The notes below the pieces were generated by a model that saw only the letters and a list, made by a program, of their open reading frames with translations, was not told where the DNA came from and ran no database searches. DNA of 64,000 bases from contig NC_074711.1 of the NCBI RefSeq assembly GCF_947242115.1, forward strand, positions 7,161,934 through 7,225,933, written 5' to 3'. Shown piece after piece: positions 10,501 to 21,924 of this stretch. The stretch comes from Biomphalaria glabrata. Its lineage: Eukaryota; Mollusca; Gastropoda; Planorbidae. Positions within the stretch are counted from its first letter, which is position 1. Every line of letters starts with the position of its first letter. A program made the position numbers and the translations under genes.

Positions 10501-13500
10501 CCTTACCAGAGTTTGGTCTTACTTTCCCTTACCAGAGTTTGGTCTTACTTTCCCTTACCAGAGTTTGGTCTTACTTTTCCCTACCAGAGTTTGGTCTTAC
10601 TTTCCCTTACCAGAGTTTGGTCTTACTTTCCCCTACCAGAGTTTGGTCTTACTTTCCTCTACCAGAGTTTGGTCTTACTTTCCACTACCAGAGTTTGGTC
10701 TTACTTTCCCTTACCAGAGTTTGGTCTTACTTTTCTCTACCAGAGTTTGGTCTTACTTTCCACTACCAGAGTTTGGTCTTACTTTCCCTTACCAGAGTTT
10801 GGTCTTACTTTTCTCTACCAGAGTTTGGTCTTACTTTCCCTTACCAGAGTTTGGTCTTACTTTCCCTTACCAGAGTTTGGTCTTACTTTCCCTTACCAGA
10901 GTTTGGTCTTACTTTTCCCTACCAGAGTTTGGTCTTACTTTCCCTTACCAGAGTTTGGTCTTACTTTCCCTTACCAGAGTTTGGTCTTACTTTTCCTTAC
11001 CAGAGTTTGGTCTTACTTTCCCTTACCAGAGTTTGGTCTTACTTTTCCCTACCAGAGTTTGGTCTTACTTTCCCCTACCAGAGTTTGGTCTTACTTTCCC
11101 TTACCAGAGTTTGGTCTTACATTCCCTTACCAGAGTTTGGTCTTACTTTTCCTTACCAGAGTTTGGTCTTACTTTCCCTTACCAGAGTTTGGTCTTACTT
11201 TTCCCTACCAGAGTTTGGTCTTACTTTTCCTTACCAGAGTTTGGTCTTACTTTCCCTTACCAGAGTTTGGTCTTACTTTTCCCTACCAGAGTTTGGTCTT
11301 ACTTTCCCTTACCAGAGTTTGGTCTTACTTTCCTCTACCAGAGTTTGGTCTTACTTTCCTCTACCAGAGTTTGGTCTTACTTTCCCTTACCAGAGTTTGG
11401 TCTTACTTTCCCTTACCAGAGTTTGGTCTTACTTTCCCTTACCAGAGTTTGGTCTTACTTTTCCCTACCAGAGTTTGGTCTTACTTTCCCTTACCAGAGT
11501 TTGGTCTTACTTTCCCCTACCAGAGTTTGGTCTTACTTTCCTCTACCAGAGTTTGGTCTTACTTTCCACTACCAGAGTTTGGTCTTACTTTCCCTTACCA
11601 GAGTTTGGTCTTACTTTTCTCTACCAGAGTTTGGTCTTACTTTCCACTACCAGAGTTTGGTCTTACTTTTCCCTACCAGAGTTTGGTCTTACTTTCCCCT
11701 ACCAGAGTTTTGTCTTACTTTTCCCTACCAGAGTTTTGTCTTACTTTTCCCTACCAGAGTTTTGTCTTACTTTCCCCTACCAGAGTTTTGTCTTACTTTC
11801 CCCTACCAGAGTTTTGTCTTACTTTCCCCTACCAGAGTTTTGTCTTACTTTCCCCTACCAGAGTTTTGTCTTACTTTCCCCTACCAGAGTTTTGTCTTAC
11901 TTTCCCCTACCAGAGTTTTGTCTTACTTTCCCCCACCAGAGTTTTGTCTTACTTTCCCCTACCAGTTACTTTCCCCTACCAGAGTTTTGTCTTACTTTCC
12001 CCTACCAGTTACTTTCCCCTACCAGAGTTTTGTCTTACTTTCCCCTACCAGTTACTTTCCCCTACCAGAGTTTTGTCTTACTTTCCCCTACCAGAGTTTT
12101 GTCTTACTTTCCCCTACCAGTTACTTTCCCCTACCAGAGTTTTGTCTTACTTTCCCCTACCAGTTACTTTCCCCTACCTGAGTCAGATGTCCTGAAGGTC
12201 CGAGAACTTCCGGTTCCCTTTTATGGACCTCTTGACCAAGGAAAGGCTTTTATCCATGGCCAGGATGAGGCATCGGCTCTTCACCAATCCCTCTGTCCGA
12301 AATCCTGCCTTATCCGAAATGATCATGTACTCTCGTCCGGTATGTCGCTGGACACGACCCCCTTGAGCCCCACACGAGTATCCCCCTCTCGTGCGAGGCC
12401 GGAGGCCGAGCCGCGTGGGGGCCTTTCGTATGCCTATAATGTCCCACCGAACCCGTGCGAGGGTCCATCACAGCGCGTATGGCCCCCATTGGGGAACGAA
12501 TCAGTGGGGGGTTGGACGGGTTAGCGAGCCTTTGTTACATCCCTACCACGTGCAGTGTACAGTCTCTCGACCGTACTAGTGGTAGCTCACTGAGAGCTAT
12601 GTGCGCTACCATTCTTAGCCTATCCGCATCCCCTGGCGGACGTATCCATGGAGGCGCCACGCTGAGGCGACGGTAGCTGGAATATCCTCCGACTTTCCCC
12701 TACCAGAGTTTGGTCTTACTTTCCCCTACCAGAGTTTGGTTTTACTTTCCCTTACCAGAGTTTGGTCTTACTTTCCCCTACCAGAGTTTGGTCTTACTTT
12801 CCCTTACCAGAGTTTGGTCTTACTTTCCCTTACCAGAGTTTGGTCTTACTTTTCCTTACCAGAGTTTGGTCTTACTTTCCCTTACCAGAGTTTGGTCTTA
12901 CTTTTCCCTACCAGAGTTTGGTCTTACTTTCCCTTACCAGAGTTTGGTCTTACTTTTCCTTACCAGAGTTTGGTCTTACTTTCCCTTACCAGAGTTTGGT
13001 CTTACTTTTCCCTACCAGAGTTTGGTCTTACTTTCCCTTACCAGAGTTTGGTCTTACTTTCCCTTACCAGAGTTTGGTCTTACTTTTCCTTACCAGAGTT
13101 TGGTCTTACTTTCCCTTACCAGAGTTTGGTCTTACTTTTCCCTACCAGAGTTTGGTCTTACTTTCCCCTACCAGAGTTTGGTCTTACTTTCCCTTACCAG
13201 AGTTTGGTCTTACATTCCCTTACCAGAGTTTGGTCTTACTTTTCCTTACCAGAGTTTGGTCTTACTTTCCCTTACCAGAGTTTGGTCTTACTTTTCCCTA
13301 CCAGAGTTTGGTCTTACTTTTCCTTACCAGAGTTTGGTCTTACTTTCCCTTACCAGAGTTTGGTCTTACTTTTCCCTACCAGAGTTTGGTCTTACTTTCC
13401 CTTACCAGAGTTTGGTCTTACTTTCCTCTACCAGAGTTTGGTCTTACTTTCCTCTACCAGAGTTTGGTCTTACTTTCCCTTACCAGAGTTTGGTCTTACT

Positions 13501-16500
13501 TTCCCTTACCAGAGTTTGGTCTTACTTTCCCTTACCAGAGTTTGGTCTTACTTTTCCCTACCAGAGTTTGGTCTTACTTTCCCTTACCAGAGTTTGGTCT
13601 TACTTTCCCCTACCAGAGTTTGGTCTTACTTTCCTCTACCAGAGTTTGGTCTTACTTTCCACTACCAGAGTTTGGTCTTACTTTCCCTTACCAGAGTTTG
13701 GTCTTACTTTTCTCTACCAGAGTTTGGTCTTACTTTCCACTACCAGAGTTTGGTCTTACTTTCCCTTACCAGAGTTTGGTCTTACTTTTCTCTACCAGAG
13801 TTTGGTCTTACTTTCCCTTACCAGAGTTTGGTCTTACTTTCCCTTACCAGAGTTTGGTCTTACTTTCCCTTACCAGAGTTTGGTCTTACTTTTCCCTACC
13901 AGAGTTTGGTCTTACTTTCCCTTACCAGAGTTTGGTCTTACTTTCCCTTACCAGAGTTTGGTCTTACTTTTCCTTACCAGAGTTTGGTCTTACTTTCCCT
14001 TACCAGAGTTTGGTCTTACTTTTCCCTACCAGAGTTTGGTCTTACTTTCCCCTACCAGAGTTTGGTCTTACTTTCCCTTACCAGAGTTTGGTCTTACATT
14101 CCCTTACCAGAGTTTGGTCTTACTTTTCCTTACCAGAGTTTGGTCTTACTTTCCCTTACCAGAGTTTGGTCTTACTTTTCCCTACCAGAGTTTGGTCTTA
14201 CTTTTCCTTACCAGAGTTTGGTCTTACTTTCCCTTACCAGAGTTTGGTCTTACTTTTCCCTACCAGAGTTTGGTCTTACTTTCCCTTACCAGAGTTTGGT
14301 CTTACTTTCCTCTACCAGAGTTTGGTCTTACTTTCCTCTACCAGAGTTTGGTCTTACTTTCCCTTACCAGAGTTTGGTCTTACTTTCCCTTACCAGAGTT
14401 TGGTCTTACTTTCCCTTACCAGAGTTTGGTCTTACTTTTCCCTACCAGAGTTTGGTCTTACTTTCCCTTACCAGAGTTTGGTCTTACTTTCCCCTACCAG
14501 AGTTTGGTCTTACTTTCCTCTACCAGAGTTTGGTCTTACTTTCCACTACCAGAGTTTGGTCTTACTTTCCCTTACCAGAGTTTGGTCTTACTTTTCTCTA
14601 CCAGAGTTTGGTCTTACTTTCCACTACCAGAGTTTGGTCTTACTTTCCCTTACCAGAGTTTGGTCTTACTTTTCTCTACCAGAGTTTGGTCTTACTTTCC
14701 CTTACCAGAGTTTGGTCTTACTTTCCCTTACCAGAGTTTGGTCTTACTTTTCTCTACCAGAGTTTGGTCTTACTTTCCCTGACCAGAGTTTGGTCTTACT
14801 TTCCTCTACCAGAGTTTGGTCTTACTTTCCCTTACCAGAGTTTGGTCTTACTTTCCTCTACCATGCTTAGTTTTGTCCTACCCAATGTAAGGACCAGAGC
14901 TATCATTTTGTTTTCAATTAGGATGCTCTCATTAGAAAAGTGAGGGAGAATTAAAACTACAAGTCAAAAGGTTATGAAAATGTTCTTAAATAGGTTTATG
15001 ATGACTAAATCTAGATCTATTAGGTTGGCCCCATGCCTAAAGTAATATAGTTAAAAATTCATTTGTAGTTGTATTTAATTGAAAGGTAGGAATCATTTCA
15101 CTCAATGTAGCCATTTAAAAATGTTTTATAAAAATAAAAGAAACTGTCAATGAATCTTTAAGAACACATTGATAACAAAAAAACAACAACAACAAATGGA
15201 TGTTATCTTGAGCTTCTGGTATGACAGTAAAAGTGTCACTTAATTGACAACAGATTTTTTGGGACATGTCACAGCTGATGACATTGTTTCTGCTCTGAGT
15301 GGGATTGGCAGGATACTTTATGATCTCACATTCAAGCTTAAAATAAAAGAAAGAAATTTACAAAAGTAACAGTGAACAGAAATATGTGTTCAGTTAATTT
15401 AAATTTTCAAAACCATGTGACTTTTTCATTTCAATCTTTTCTGTATTTTTTTCTTCTGAACAGCTCATATTCCATTGTTTTTGTACCCGTTTCTTCATAC
15501 TGTCAGTAAAACTCGTCCATTTGAATATTTACGTCTCACAAGCCTTGGAGTAATTGGTGCATTAGTGAAGGTAATAAGATCTTAAGATTGCTGCCTGGTC
15601 ATGCGGTTTGCATGCTGGACTGTCATTTTGTTGTCTCAGTGGATCCGGGCTCATACCTTGCCTGCTGCCATCCCATTTGTCCTGCAGGATGTCTGGGCTA
15701 GGATGTAAATTGCCTTTGACCCTGAAGGAACATCGTAAACATTTTATTAAGAGAAAAAAATCTTTTTGAAAATGTAATGATGGTGCGTAGTATAATACCA
15801 AATGTAAAAATATGAGCAACAGTTATGGATGTTTTCTGAACTGATTTAAATATATTTCACTTTTAAGGACATAAGTAGGTACCCTTTTCAGACTTTTTAA
15901 TCTATGAGAGCATATGATCAGCTCATCTGTTTCTATGGCTGACAGTTTATGAAGGTGTCATGTTGCTAACACAACAACCAAACGCATTTTCTTACTCAAT
16001 GTATGCCAAAACCCTTTAGTGGGGCAGTTGTCCATAAAATCCAGAAGTTCAAAAATCCAAGGCTTCACAGGGATATGAAATTTATATCTCTAGGCTTAGA
16101 AACAGAGCCCTTTACTTCTCATCACCATGCCCCAGGGGACATAACTAGAAATTTGAAAAACTAAATTCTTTAGAAGGAATGATTTCAGACTGCAATAAAC
16201 TAAACAATGATAAATTTAGTGTCCTCAACTAAACAATGATAAATTTAGTGTCCTAAACTAAACAATGATAGATTTAGTGTCTTATACTAAACAATGATAG
16301 ATTAGTGTCTTTAACTAAACAATGATAGATTTAGTGTCTTTAACTAAACAATGATAGATTTAGTGTCATTAACTTAACAGTAATAGATTTAGTGTCTTTA
16401 ACTAAACAATGATAGATTTAGTGTCTTAAACTAAACAATGATAGATTTAGTGTCTTTAACTAAACAATGATAGATTTAGTGTCATTAACTTGACAGTAAT

Positions 16501-18882
16501 AGATTTAGTGCCTTTGGTTCATGTCAAAATGTTATTTAAGTTCAATCTTGTTTAGTAAAGCTCTTTGGTATTTTAATTAAAGAAACCACATAGATTGAAA
16601 TGCATACATTTGACTTATTGCACGCTAACTTGTTTTCTTCTATTATTGTTAATAGCCTTGGACTAAATTATATTAATTAAATGAACACCTACTATTTTCA
16701 TTGCTGGCTGCAACAACGTGGCCTAAATTGTGCTGATGAGCCAAAAATCCAAATTCGTTGCTGGCTGGCATTGTTTGCACCAGCTGTAACATTTCATTGT
16801 GTAATATATTACCAATTCTTTGAATAATTGTATGGGAAAGTGTAACTCTTCAAATTTCATTAAAATATTTTTTTTAAAGACTGATGAACAAAAAGTGATA
16901 AATTTTCTCAATACTGAAATTATTTATTTTTGTGTAATATATTACTAATTCTTTGAATAATTGTATTTGAATAATAATAATAATAATATGTGATTCTTCA
17001 TAATTTCATTGAAATAAAAAAAAAAAAAATTTTTTTTCAAAGACTGATGAACAAGAAGTGATAAATTTTCTTCTCAATACTGAAATTATTCCCCTTTGTT
17101 TGAGAATAATGGAAGGAGGAAGTGAACTCTCCAAAACTGTAAGTTGTTTTGAAATCATTGATATTATTTGTCCATAGTTTGACTTAGAATCAAATTTCAA
17201 CTTTAAGACCTGTCTTCAGCACCTTTCAAATTATTATAATAAGTTAAGCTGATGTCATGTGGTTAGCACTATTAAGAATGATCTATTTATTCACACTGGA
17301 TGTCAGTTGCTACATAATAGTAATATCTTAATTATCCTGGAGGAAATTTGTTTTATAATTGTGCATTATATATAACAAATACAGTGCAAACAAAATGTAC
17401 ATTCATGCATCAATTTCACTCATATATTACATGTGGAGTTAATATCAGAATTATTCAAATGCTAAGGGAACCAAGGAGTGTTGGTGTTTGTGATCAGTGA
17501 CTTGTATCTTCTCTGTGATGGTAAAAGGTTAATTAGAGCTGCGAGGACTAATTATTATCCCTTAGATGTGCATAAAAATCAATGTCTCCACCAAGATTAC
17601 TAACCTTGAACTTTATTCAATTTAGTCATCTTAATATACTTTTTTCACAGGTTGCAACATTCATCTTACAGAAAATTCTTTTAGACGAGACTGGATTATC
17701 TTATATATGCCATACTTATGAAAGATTTTCACATGTAGCCATGATTTTGGTATGACATTTGAATTTAGTGTAATCAATAATAAAGCTACAGAATAGTTTA
17801 TTTCTTTGTGTAAATTTCTGTAAATGCATGCTTAATTGACATTGGCAAATCTTTATGATTGTTTTTCAGGGTAAAATGGTTCTATCTCTTTCAAAAGAAC
17901 CCTCAGCTCGACTGCTAAAACATGTTGTCCGATGCTATCTGCGTCTTTCTGACAATGCAAGGTAAAATAATTTAAAATCTTTTAAAAAATCATGTTGGAA
18001 GTGCACCTACTCCCAGACTTAGGTACTCTGGGTGTATTTTTCCTTTCTAGTACATTTTTTGAAGTCCCTAATACAATAATCACTTAATTTAATGTGTCAG
18101 AACAGGAAGTGACAAAACAGTTCAAACAACAGAATAACTGAATACTATGGATAGCATACAATGTTACTTTACTTGTTAGTGAAGTCCACATTTATGAGGG
18201 TATTTCACATATTGTAAGCTCAGTTCTTCAATGTTGTTGAAACTTAATTTTCTAAACAATTTTTAATTTGCCAATATTAATAATAATGAGTTTATTTTAC
18301 TTCACAGTTTGATAATAGAAACTAAAATGCTAAGGTTTTTTTCTTTATTCCATTCATTTAAAAAGTTGATTTCTGTTGCTGTCCTTGAAAAGTCCATATT
18401 TACTTGTAACCAAAGACACAAAAATGGATGAAAAATAATTTTTTTTTAAAATTCTGCTAATTGACTTGGATGTACAGATAAAAAACACCATGGTTTTATG
18501 ATCAATAATGATAATATATTGCATTCTTTCAAGCAATTTGAAATGGTTGAGTAGCAAGGCTATTTGAAGTATAATGATGATGGCTCACAAAATTATATGG
18601 AAGGCATGAAAGCAGTTTTCTAGTTACTATTATTTTAAATTTGAGTACAATGAAATTTTTTTTTTAGTCACTGGTACTGATTTTTTTTAACTTGTTGTAA
18701 ATTTCAAAAAATACTTTTACAGAGCTCGTGAAGCACTTCGTCAGTGCTTACCAGATCAGCTCAAAGATATGACATTTCAGAACTGTCTAAAAGATGACAC
18801 CACCACCAAGCGATGGCTCATTCAGTTACAGCAAAACTTGGCTGAGAATGTAACAGACACAACAGGGGCCAGGCCTATGTGA
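7429..18882 (+). CDS. CNOT9: CNOT9 (CCR4-NOT transcription complex subunit 9), eight coding exons
   Basis: Coding exons: 7429-7535, 7989-8109, 8217-8304, 15464-15570, 17043-17138, 17651-17749, 17870-17961 and 18723-18882. All are bounded by AG/GT and keep frame. They sum to 870 nt, i.e. 289 residues plus stop; human CNOT9 has 299. Recognised blocks include [101 protein letters not shown] and DDTTTKRWL. From family knowledge, CNOT9 is an armadillo-repeat scaffold that binds NOT1 and offers tryptophan pockets to GW182-type partners, recruiting the cytoplasmic deadenylase. The start is placed at the first of two adjacent ATGs; an upstream exon could extend the N-terminus. Intron 3 is enlarged to 7159 bp by a tandem array. 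No disabling change was seen. Confidence 0.95.
7989..8109 (+). CDS. CNOT9: CNOT9 coding exon 2
   Basis: Completes the split serine codon, then reads [18 protein letters not shown] through [14 protein letters not shown]. Acceptor TTTTAAAG, donor GTGAGT. Ends in phase 0. Confidence 0.93.
8217..8304 (+). CDS. CNOT9: CNOT9 coding exon 3
   Basis: Reads [20 protein letters not shown] and PETRSVFLA. Acceptor TTTTTTAG, donor GTAAAA. Ends one base into an alanine codon. The next exon lies 7.16 kb downstream. Confidence 0.95.
8651..9200 (+). repeat. 26-bp tandem array, first block (mostly TTTTG variant)
   Basis: Unit of 26 bp containing GGTCTTACTTTCCCCTACC followed by AGAGTTT. Most units here read GTTTTGTC, with some shortened 17-bp units lacking AGTTTTGTC. 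This block matches 11628-12177 at an offset of 2977 bp. Its open frames are stop-free only because the unit has no stop in any forward frame. Confidence 0.97.
9201..9713. repeat. GC-rich 513-bp module interrupting the array, copy 1
   Basis: Non-repetitive, GC-rich sequence quite unlike the AT-rich surroundings. It appears identical to 12178-12690. Short frames run through it but include stops, and no family was recognised. It could be captured ribosomal spacer, a mobile-element piece or foreign DNA. I do not assign a function. Confidence 0.9.
9714..12177 (+). repeat. 26-bp tandem array, second block (G variants then TTTTG variants)
   Basis: About 95 units. GTTTGGTC units run to about 11700, then GTTTTGTC units with 17-bp variants. 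Marker units such as TCTTACATTCCC recur 884 bp apart (10237 and 11121), which is 34 units, showing an intermediate higher-order period. Confidence 0.97.
12178..12690. repeat. GC-rich 513-bp module, copy 2
   Basis: Same sequence as 9201-9713 at an offset of exactly 2977 bp. I found no differences by eye, so the duplication is recent or homogenised. Confidence 0.9.
12691..14863 (+). repeat. 26-bp tandem array, third block
   Basis: About 83 units of the GTTTGGTC type, repeating the order of variant units of the second block at +2977 bp. Marker units again lie 884 bp apart (13214 and 14098). It ends at CTCTACCATGC. Degenerate half-units follow to about 14885. Confidence 0.97.
15464..15570 (+). 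CDS. CNOT9: CNOT9 coding exon 4
   Basis: Reads (A)[19 protein letters not shown] and [16 protein letters not shown], almost identical to human. Acceptor TTCTGAACAG, donor GTAATAAG. Ends in phase 0. Confidence 0.95.
15588..15755 (+). mobile_element. tRNA-headed SINE, family A (diverged), in CNOT9 intron 4
   Basis: Begins GCTGCCTGGTCATGCGG and continues GCATGCTGGACTGTC, with a weakened B box. Ends with the family's GAAGGAACATCG and ACATTTTAT. More diverged than the copies at 25 and 27 kb. Confidence 0.65.
15916..16007 (-). mobile_element. SINE family B fragment
   Basis: Resembles the central part of the family-B SINE on the minus strand (GGTGTCATGTTGCTAACACA and CAACCAAACGC). Compare 45050-45358. 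Truncated at both ends. Confidence 0.5.
16194..16511 (+). repeat. About 31-bp tandem repeat in CNOT9 intron 4
   Basis: About ten units of the type ACTAAACAATGATAGATTTA followed by GTGTCTTTA, with small length changes and a variant carrying AACTTAACAGTAATAG. Confidence 0.9.
16712..16752 (+). mobile_element. LINE 3'-end scrap
   Basis: ACGTGGCCTAAATTGTGC and TGATGAGCC resemble the 3' terminus of the LINE copy ending near 21000 (ATGGCCTTAATTGTGCC and GATGTGCC). Only about 40 bp. Confidence 0.4.
16799..16931 (+). pseudogene. Partial tandem duplication of CNOT9 exon 5 with its acceptor
   Basis: The 133-bp segment starting GTGTAATATATTACC duplicates the DNA beginning at 16932. It contains a copy of the exon 5 acceptor (16876-16879) and the first ~50 coding bases from 16880 ([15 protein letters not shown]). 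One leucine codon is missing and there is no donor. If spliced in, the frame runs into TAA after about 22 codons. It is therefore a decoy acceptor or dead exon fragment just upstream of the real exon. Confidence 0.85.
17043..17138 (+). CDS. CNOT9: CNOT9 coding exon 5
   Basis: Reads [20 protein letters not shown] and [12 protein letters not shown]. Acceptor TTTCAAAG, donor GTAAGT. This is the true exon; a truncated copy lies 163 bp upstream. Confidence 0.95.
17651..17749 (+). CDS. CNOT9: CNOT9 coding exon 6
   Basis: Reads [20 protein letters not shown] and [13 protein letters not shown]. Acceptor TTTTTCACAG, donor GTATGA. In phase 0. Confidence 0.95.
17870..17961 (+). CDS. CNOT9: CNOT9 coding exon 7
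   Basis: Reads [20 protein letters not shown] and [10 protein letters not shown], then a split arginine codon. Acceptor TTTTTCAG, donor GTAAAA. Confidence 0.95.
18723..18882 (+). CDS. CNOT9: CNOT9 last coding exon
   Basis: Reads [20 protein letters not shown] and [18 protein letters not shown], ending TGARPM with TGA at 18880-18882. Acceptor TTTTACAG. The C-terminal tail differs from vertebrates, as expected for the least conserved part. Confidence 0.95.
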
Positions 18883-20220
18883 ACATGTGCGTGTGATTGA
18901 TAGATGACAGACTTCTTGCATTGAATGAAGTATCATAGTCTGTTATATCTTGTACAATAAGATAATTAAAATATTTTAGCCTGCTTAAAAACATAACAAA
19001 GGAAACATTTGCAACTAAGGATATTGACACAATTTATTAAGTAAAGTATAATGTATTAAATATATATATTTTTTGTATTTAGTTTAGAGCTTTTTTTTTT
19101 AAATGATGAAAAAGAGTTTTTGAGCAATTTAATTTTTTTGCAAAAACTACAAATATTACAAAACAGAAAAGTACATGAATTTTATTTTTGGTATTATTTT
19201 TTTGAGTTAAAATCTAGAACCTGTATTTTCAAGAACTTTAAAATGCTTTCACTATCAATGTTATAATATTTTAATACTTTTGTTTTACATTAAAACTATT
19301 TTTTCTTGGAACTTATGAGACATCATCAGTTAAAGTCCCCCTACCCTCAAATATAAACAATTGTTAGCTGAACATTACATTAATGATGGCATCAGTTGTT
19401 TACTGTCAATAAAGACTTGTGCCATGTATATAAATAAAATGTGTGAGAATTCACTGTAGTATGTTGGTAACAATGTTGAAAGAATAGTATTATTCCTTTG
19501 TCTCCAGTAATGGAAGTAAACATTACTTAGTTAAAATGTTTTTGTTGCTCATTTCATATCACAGTCTAAATGTATATGTTGCTCATTTGATATCACTTGT
19601 GTTCTAAAAGTTAAAAGGGTTGAGTCAGTTCATGAAAGCAGTGTACATTATAACTATGTTGCTTATTATTTTGTTACTAAGTTAAATTTTTTTTTACTGC
19701 AGCTTAATTAACGACAGTTGAATATTTGTAGTACCTTAAAATAAAGCACATCATTAAACTGGTTCTTTTCCTTTATTTAATCTTGTTTTTGTTTTAGCAT
19801 ATGTTGCATTTTGACCCAGATGAATTCATATGCTGAAATTTATTTCTATAGCATTTTTGGAATCAAAGTTTCATGAGAAAAATGCATTACATAAATCTTT
19901 TTTAATCTGCTTCAAGGTTCAAGTGAAAAATACAACAAAGGTAGTAATGAAAATGTTACAATCAATATGGTTTCCTCTTTCAGTGAACCAAACTACAATA
20001 AATAAATAGGGCCTTCTCTGGTAAAACGGTGGAACACAGGAAAGCTTATTCTAAGGTTTTCGTGATTTAAAATTGAACAATGAGCGAAATTTGTCAGCAT
20101 CATAAATCATGTTTGCAAATGTAATTTAAAAGATCAACCCAACCAAGCAACTTATAATCTCATTTTAGATTATCTATTTGATTTTGTAGCTTCATGATTT
20201 AGCATTGTGGTTGCTATGTC
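18883..20220 (+). other. CNOT9 3'UTR and intergenic DNA
   Basis: No coding exon seen. Candidate polyadenylation signals AATAAA lie at 19408-19413 and 19433-19438, giving a 3'UTR of roughly 550 bp. A further AATAAA near 19741 could mark a longer form. RNA evidence would decide. Confidence 0.5.
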
Positions 20221-20224
20221 AGGA

Positions 20225-20450
20225 AACTAAATAAAAATTGCATCTGAACTACATTAATAAAAAAAATTGCATCTGAACTACATTAATAAAAAAAATTGCA
20301 TCTGAACTACATCAATAAAAAAATTGACACAAACTGAAACAATTATGAAAGAAATTTAAGAAATAAACAAAAAAAAAAACCCAACTAAGCTTATGTAAGT
20401 AAAAAAAAAACCCAACTAAGCTTATATAAGTAAAAAAAAAACCTGAACAA
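20225..20450. repeat. Two short tandem repeats
   Basis: About three units of a ~31-bp repeat containing TTGCATCTGAACTACATTAA (20235-20325), followed by three units containing ACCCAACTAAGCTTAT (20378-20445). Non-coding. Confidence 0.8.
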
Positions 20451-20599
20451 TTACTGCCATATCTATTAATCCCGGAAGATTTATCTTCCCTTTATATTAA
20501 GAAAAAATCACTAATTAACCATTGGAAAATTTTTTTTTAATGATTTATTTGTTGTATTTGACAATAAATAATTGTGCAAAGTTTCAGCATGATCTGACC

Positions 20600-21000
20600 C
20601 CCACTTTGTAAGTACTGTGACTCTCGCCTCACGGTGGAACATATCCTCATTGATTGCCCCAGATACCAGGATGTCAGGGAGACATTTTTTAGAGCACACA
20701 ACTTAAAAACACTATTCGATAATGGGAAGGTACTGGGCTTTGTCCGGGAGGTGGGGTTGTCTAACAAGATCTGATTTATGAATTGTGAACATATAATATT
20801 TACATAAGATTTTTACCAAATTATTAAATTTTTACTACCTTTACTATTTTAACTGTGAATAGACCTTGTGTTTAATGATTTAACTGTATAGAATTTAGCC
20901 CTTGTTATTTAAAGGGAGAGTGATCCTTAAAGGATTACGGGCACGACATGGCCTTAATTGTGCCGATGTGCCTAAACCATAAACTCAAACTCAGCATAAT
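20600..21000 (+). mobile_element. LINE 3' end, RNase H/zinc-knuckle-ended ORF type
   Basis: Translates to YCDSRLTVEHILIDCPRYQD and then VRETFFRAHNLKTLF, a C-terminal motif common in Jockey/I-group LINEs with an RNase H region. The 3'UTR ends GTGCCGATGTGCC, then an AAACTC-unit tail. 5' truncated. Confidence 0.8.
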
Positions 21001-21924
21001 CTGAAAATGAGAAACAAGAAAAAAATTAAGTGTGAAAGATTGGTATCAGACAGATAGAATTGATAAAAGCTTTGTAAAAAAAAAAAATGGTTAATTGAAT
21101 GTAAATTGTAACTGAATTCAATTCAAAGTATACTAAAGCTGTTTTTAAAACTACTGTAAGCAGAACAATTTTTTTGTTTTGGCTCTTAAAAATAATGGAA
21201 AACACCATTACAGCTATTTAAACTGAATGTCGTATGCTATGTAATTAACATATTTGTAATTTAGAAGTAAATTGTATGACCTAGACAAGCATAAAATGGA
21301 TTAGGAAACTCTAATCACCTAGTTATTTTTACCCAACTAATGTTAGGTAGCTAGGCCTAATAGGGCCTACATCTATTTTTTTTTTTTTTTTAAACTTCAG
21401 TGAAAGACTTGAACACTTTAAAAAATTCAGTCCCTGATGTGCTAATTCTATTCTTCCTTTTATAAGTTTGATACAAATTAAGCAAGTGTTCATTAGGCAT
21501 TTTTTTTTTGGTACCGGTAATAAGGACCCAATTACGGTAATGAAGACGCAATCTAGACTTACTTATTTTGTCATTAAGATTTACATACACCGGTGCTAAG
21601 CTGTTGTCTGCTGATGGCAATTTTTAGTCTGTAGGTTTGTACACAGATCTAGATATACTATAATATAGACAAAACAAGAACCTATTTTTACCTGCTCTCC
21701 TGTGCACACTCTACTGATTTCCTTAGAGTGCATCTAGCTATGGAATGTAAAACTAACTTGACATCTTTGTGATCAGTCATTCTATGATATGATGATATTA
21801 TAATTTATATTACTATATTCCCCTATACTGGTGAATGAAATGAATGCCTTTGTACTTTAGTCGAAGTTATGTGTACTGATCACACCATTCCAAACTTATA
21901 TATACACTAAGCATATAATAAATA

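Noticed and set aside
8524-14943. Long + strand open frames of up to 921 codons
   Set aside because: They are read-through of the 26-bp tandem unit, which lacks stops in all three forward frames, so three overlapping frames are open at once. They lie inside a CNOT9 intron.
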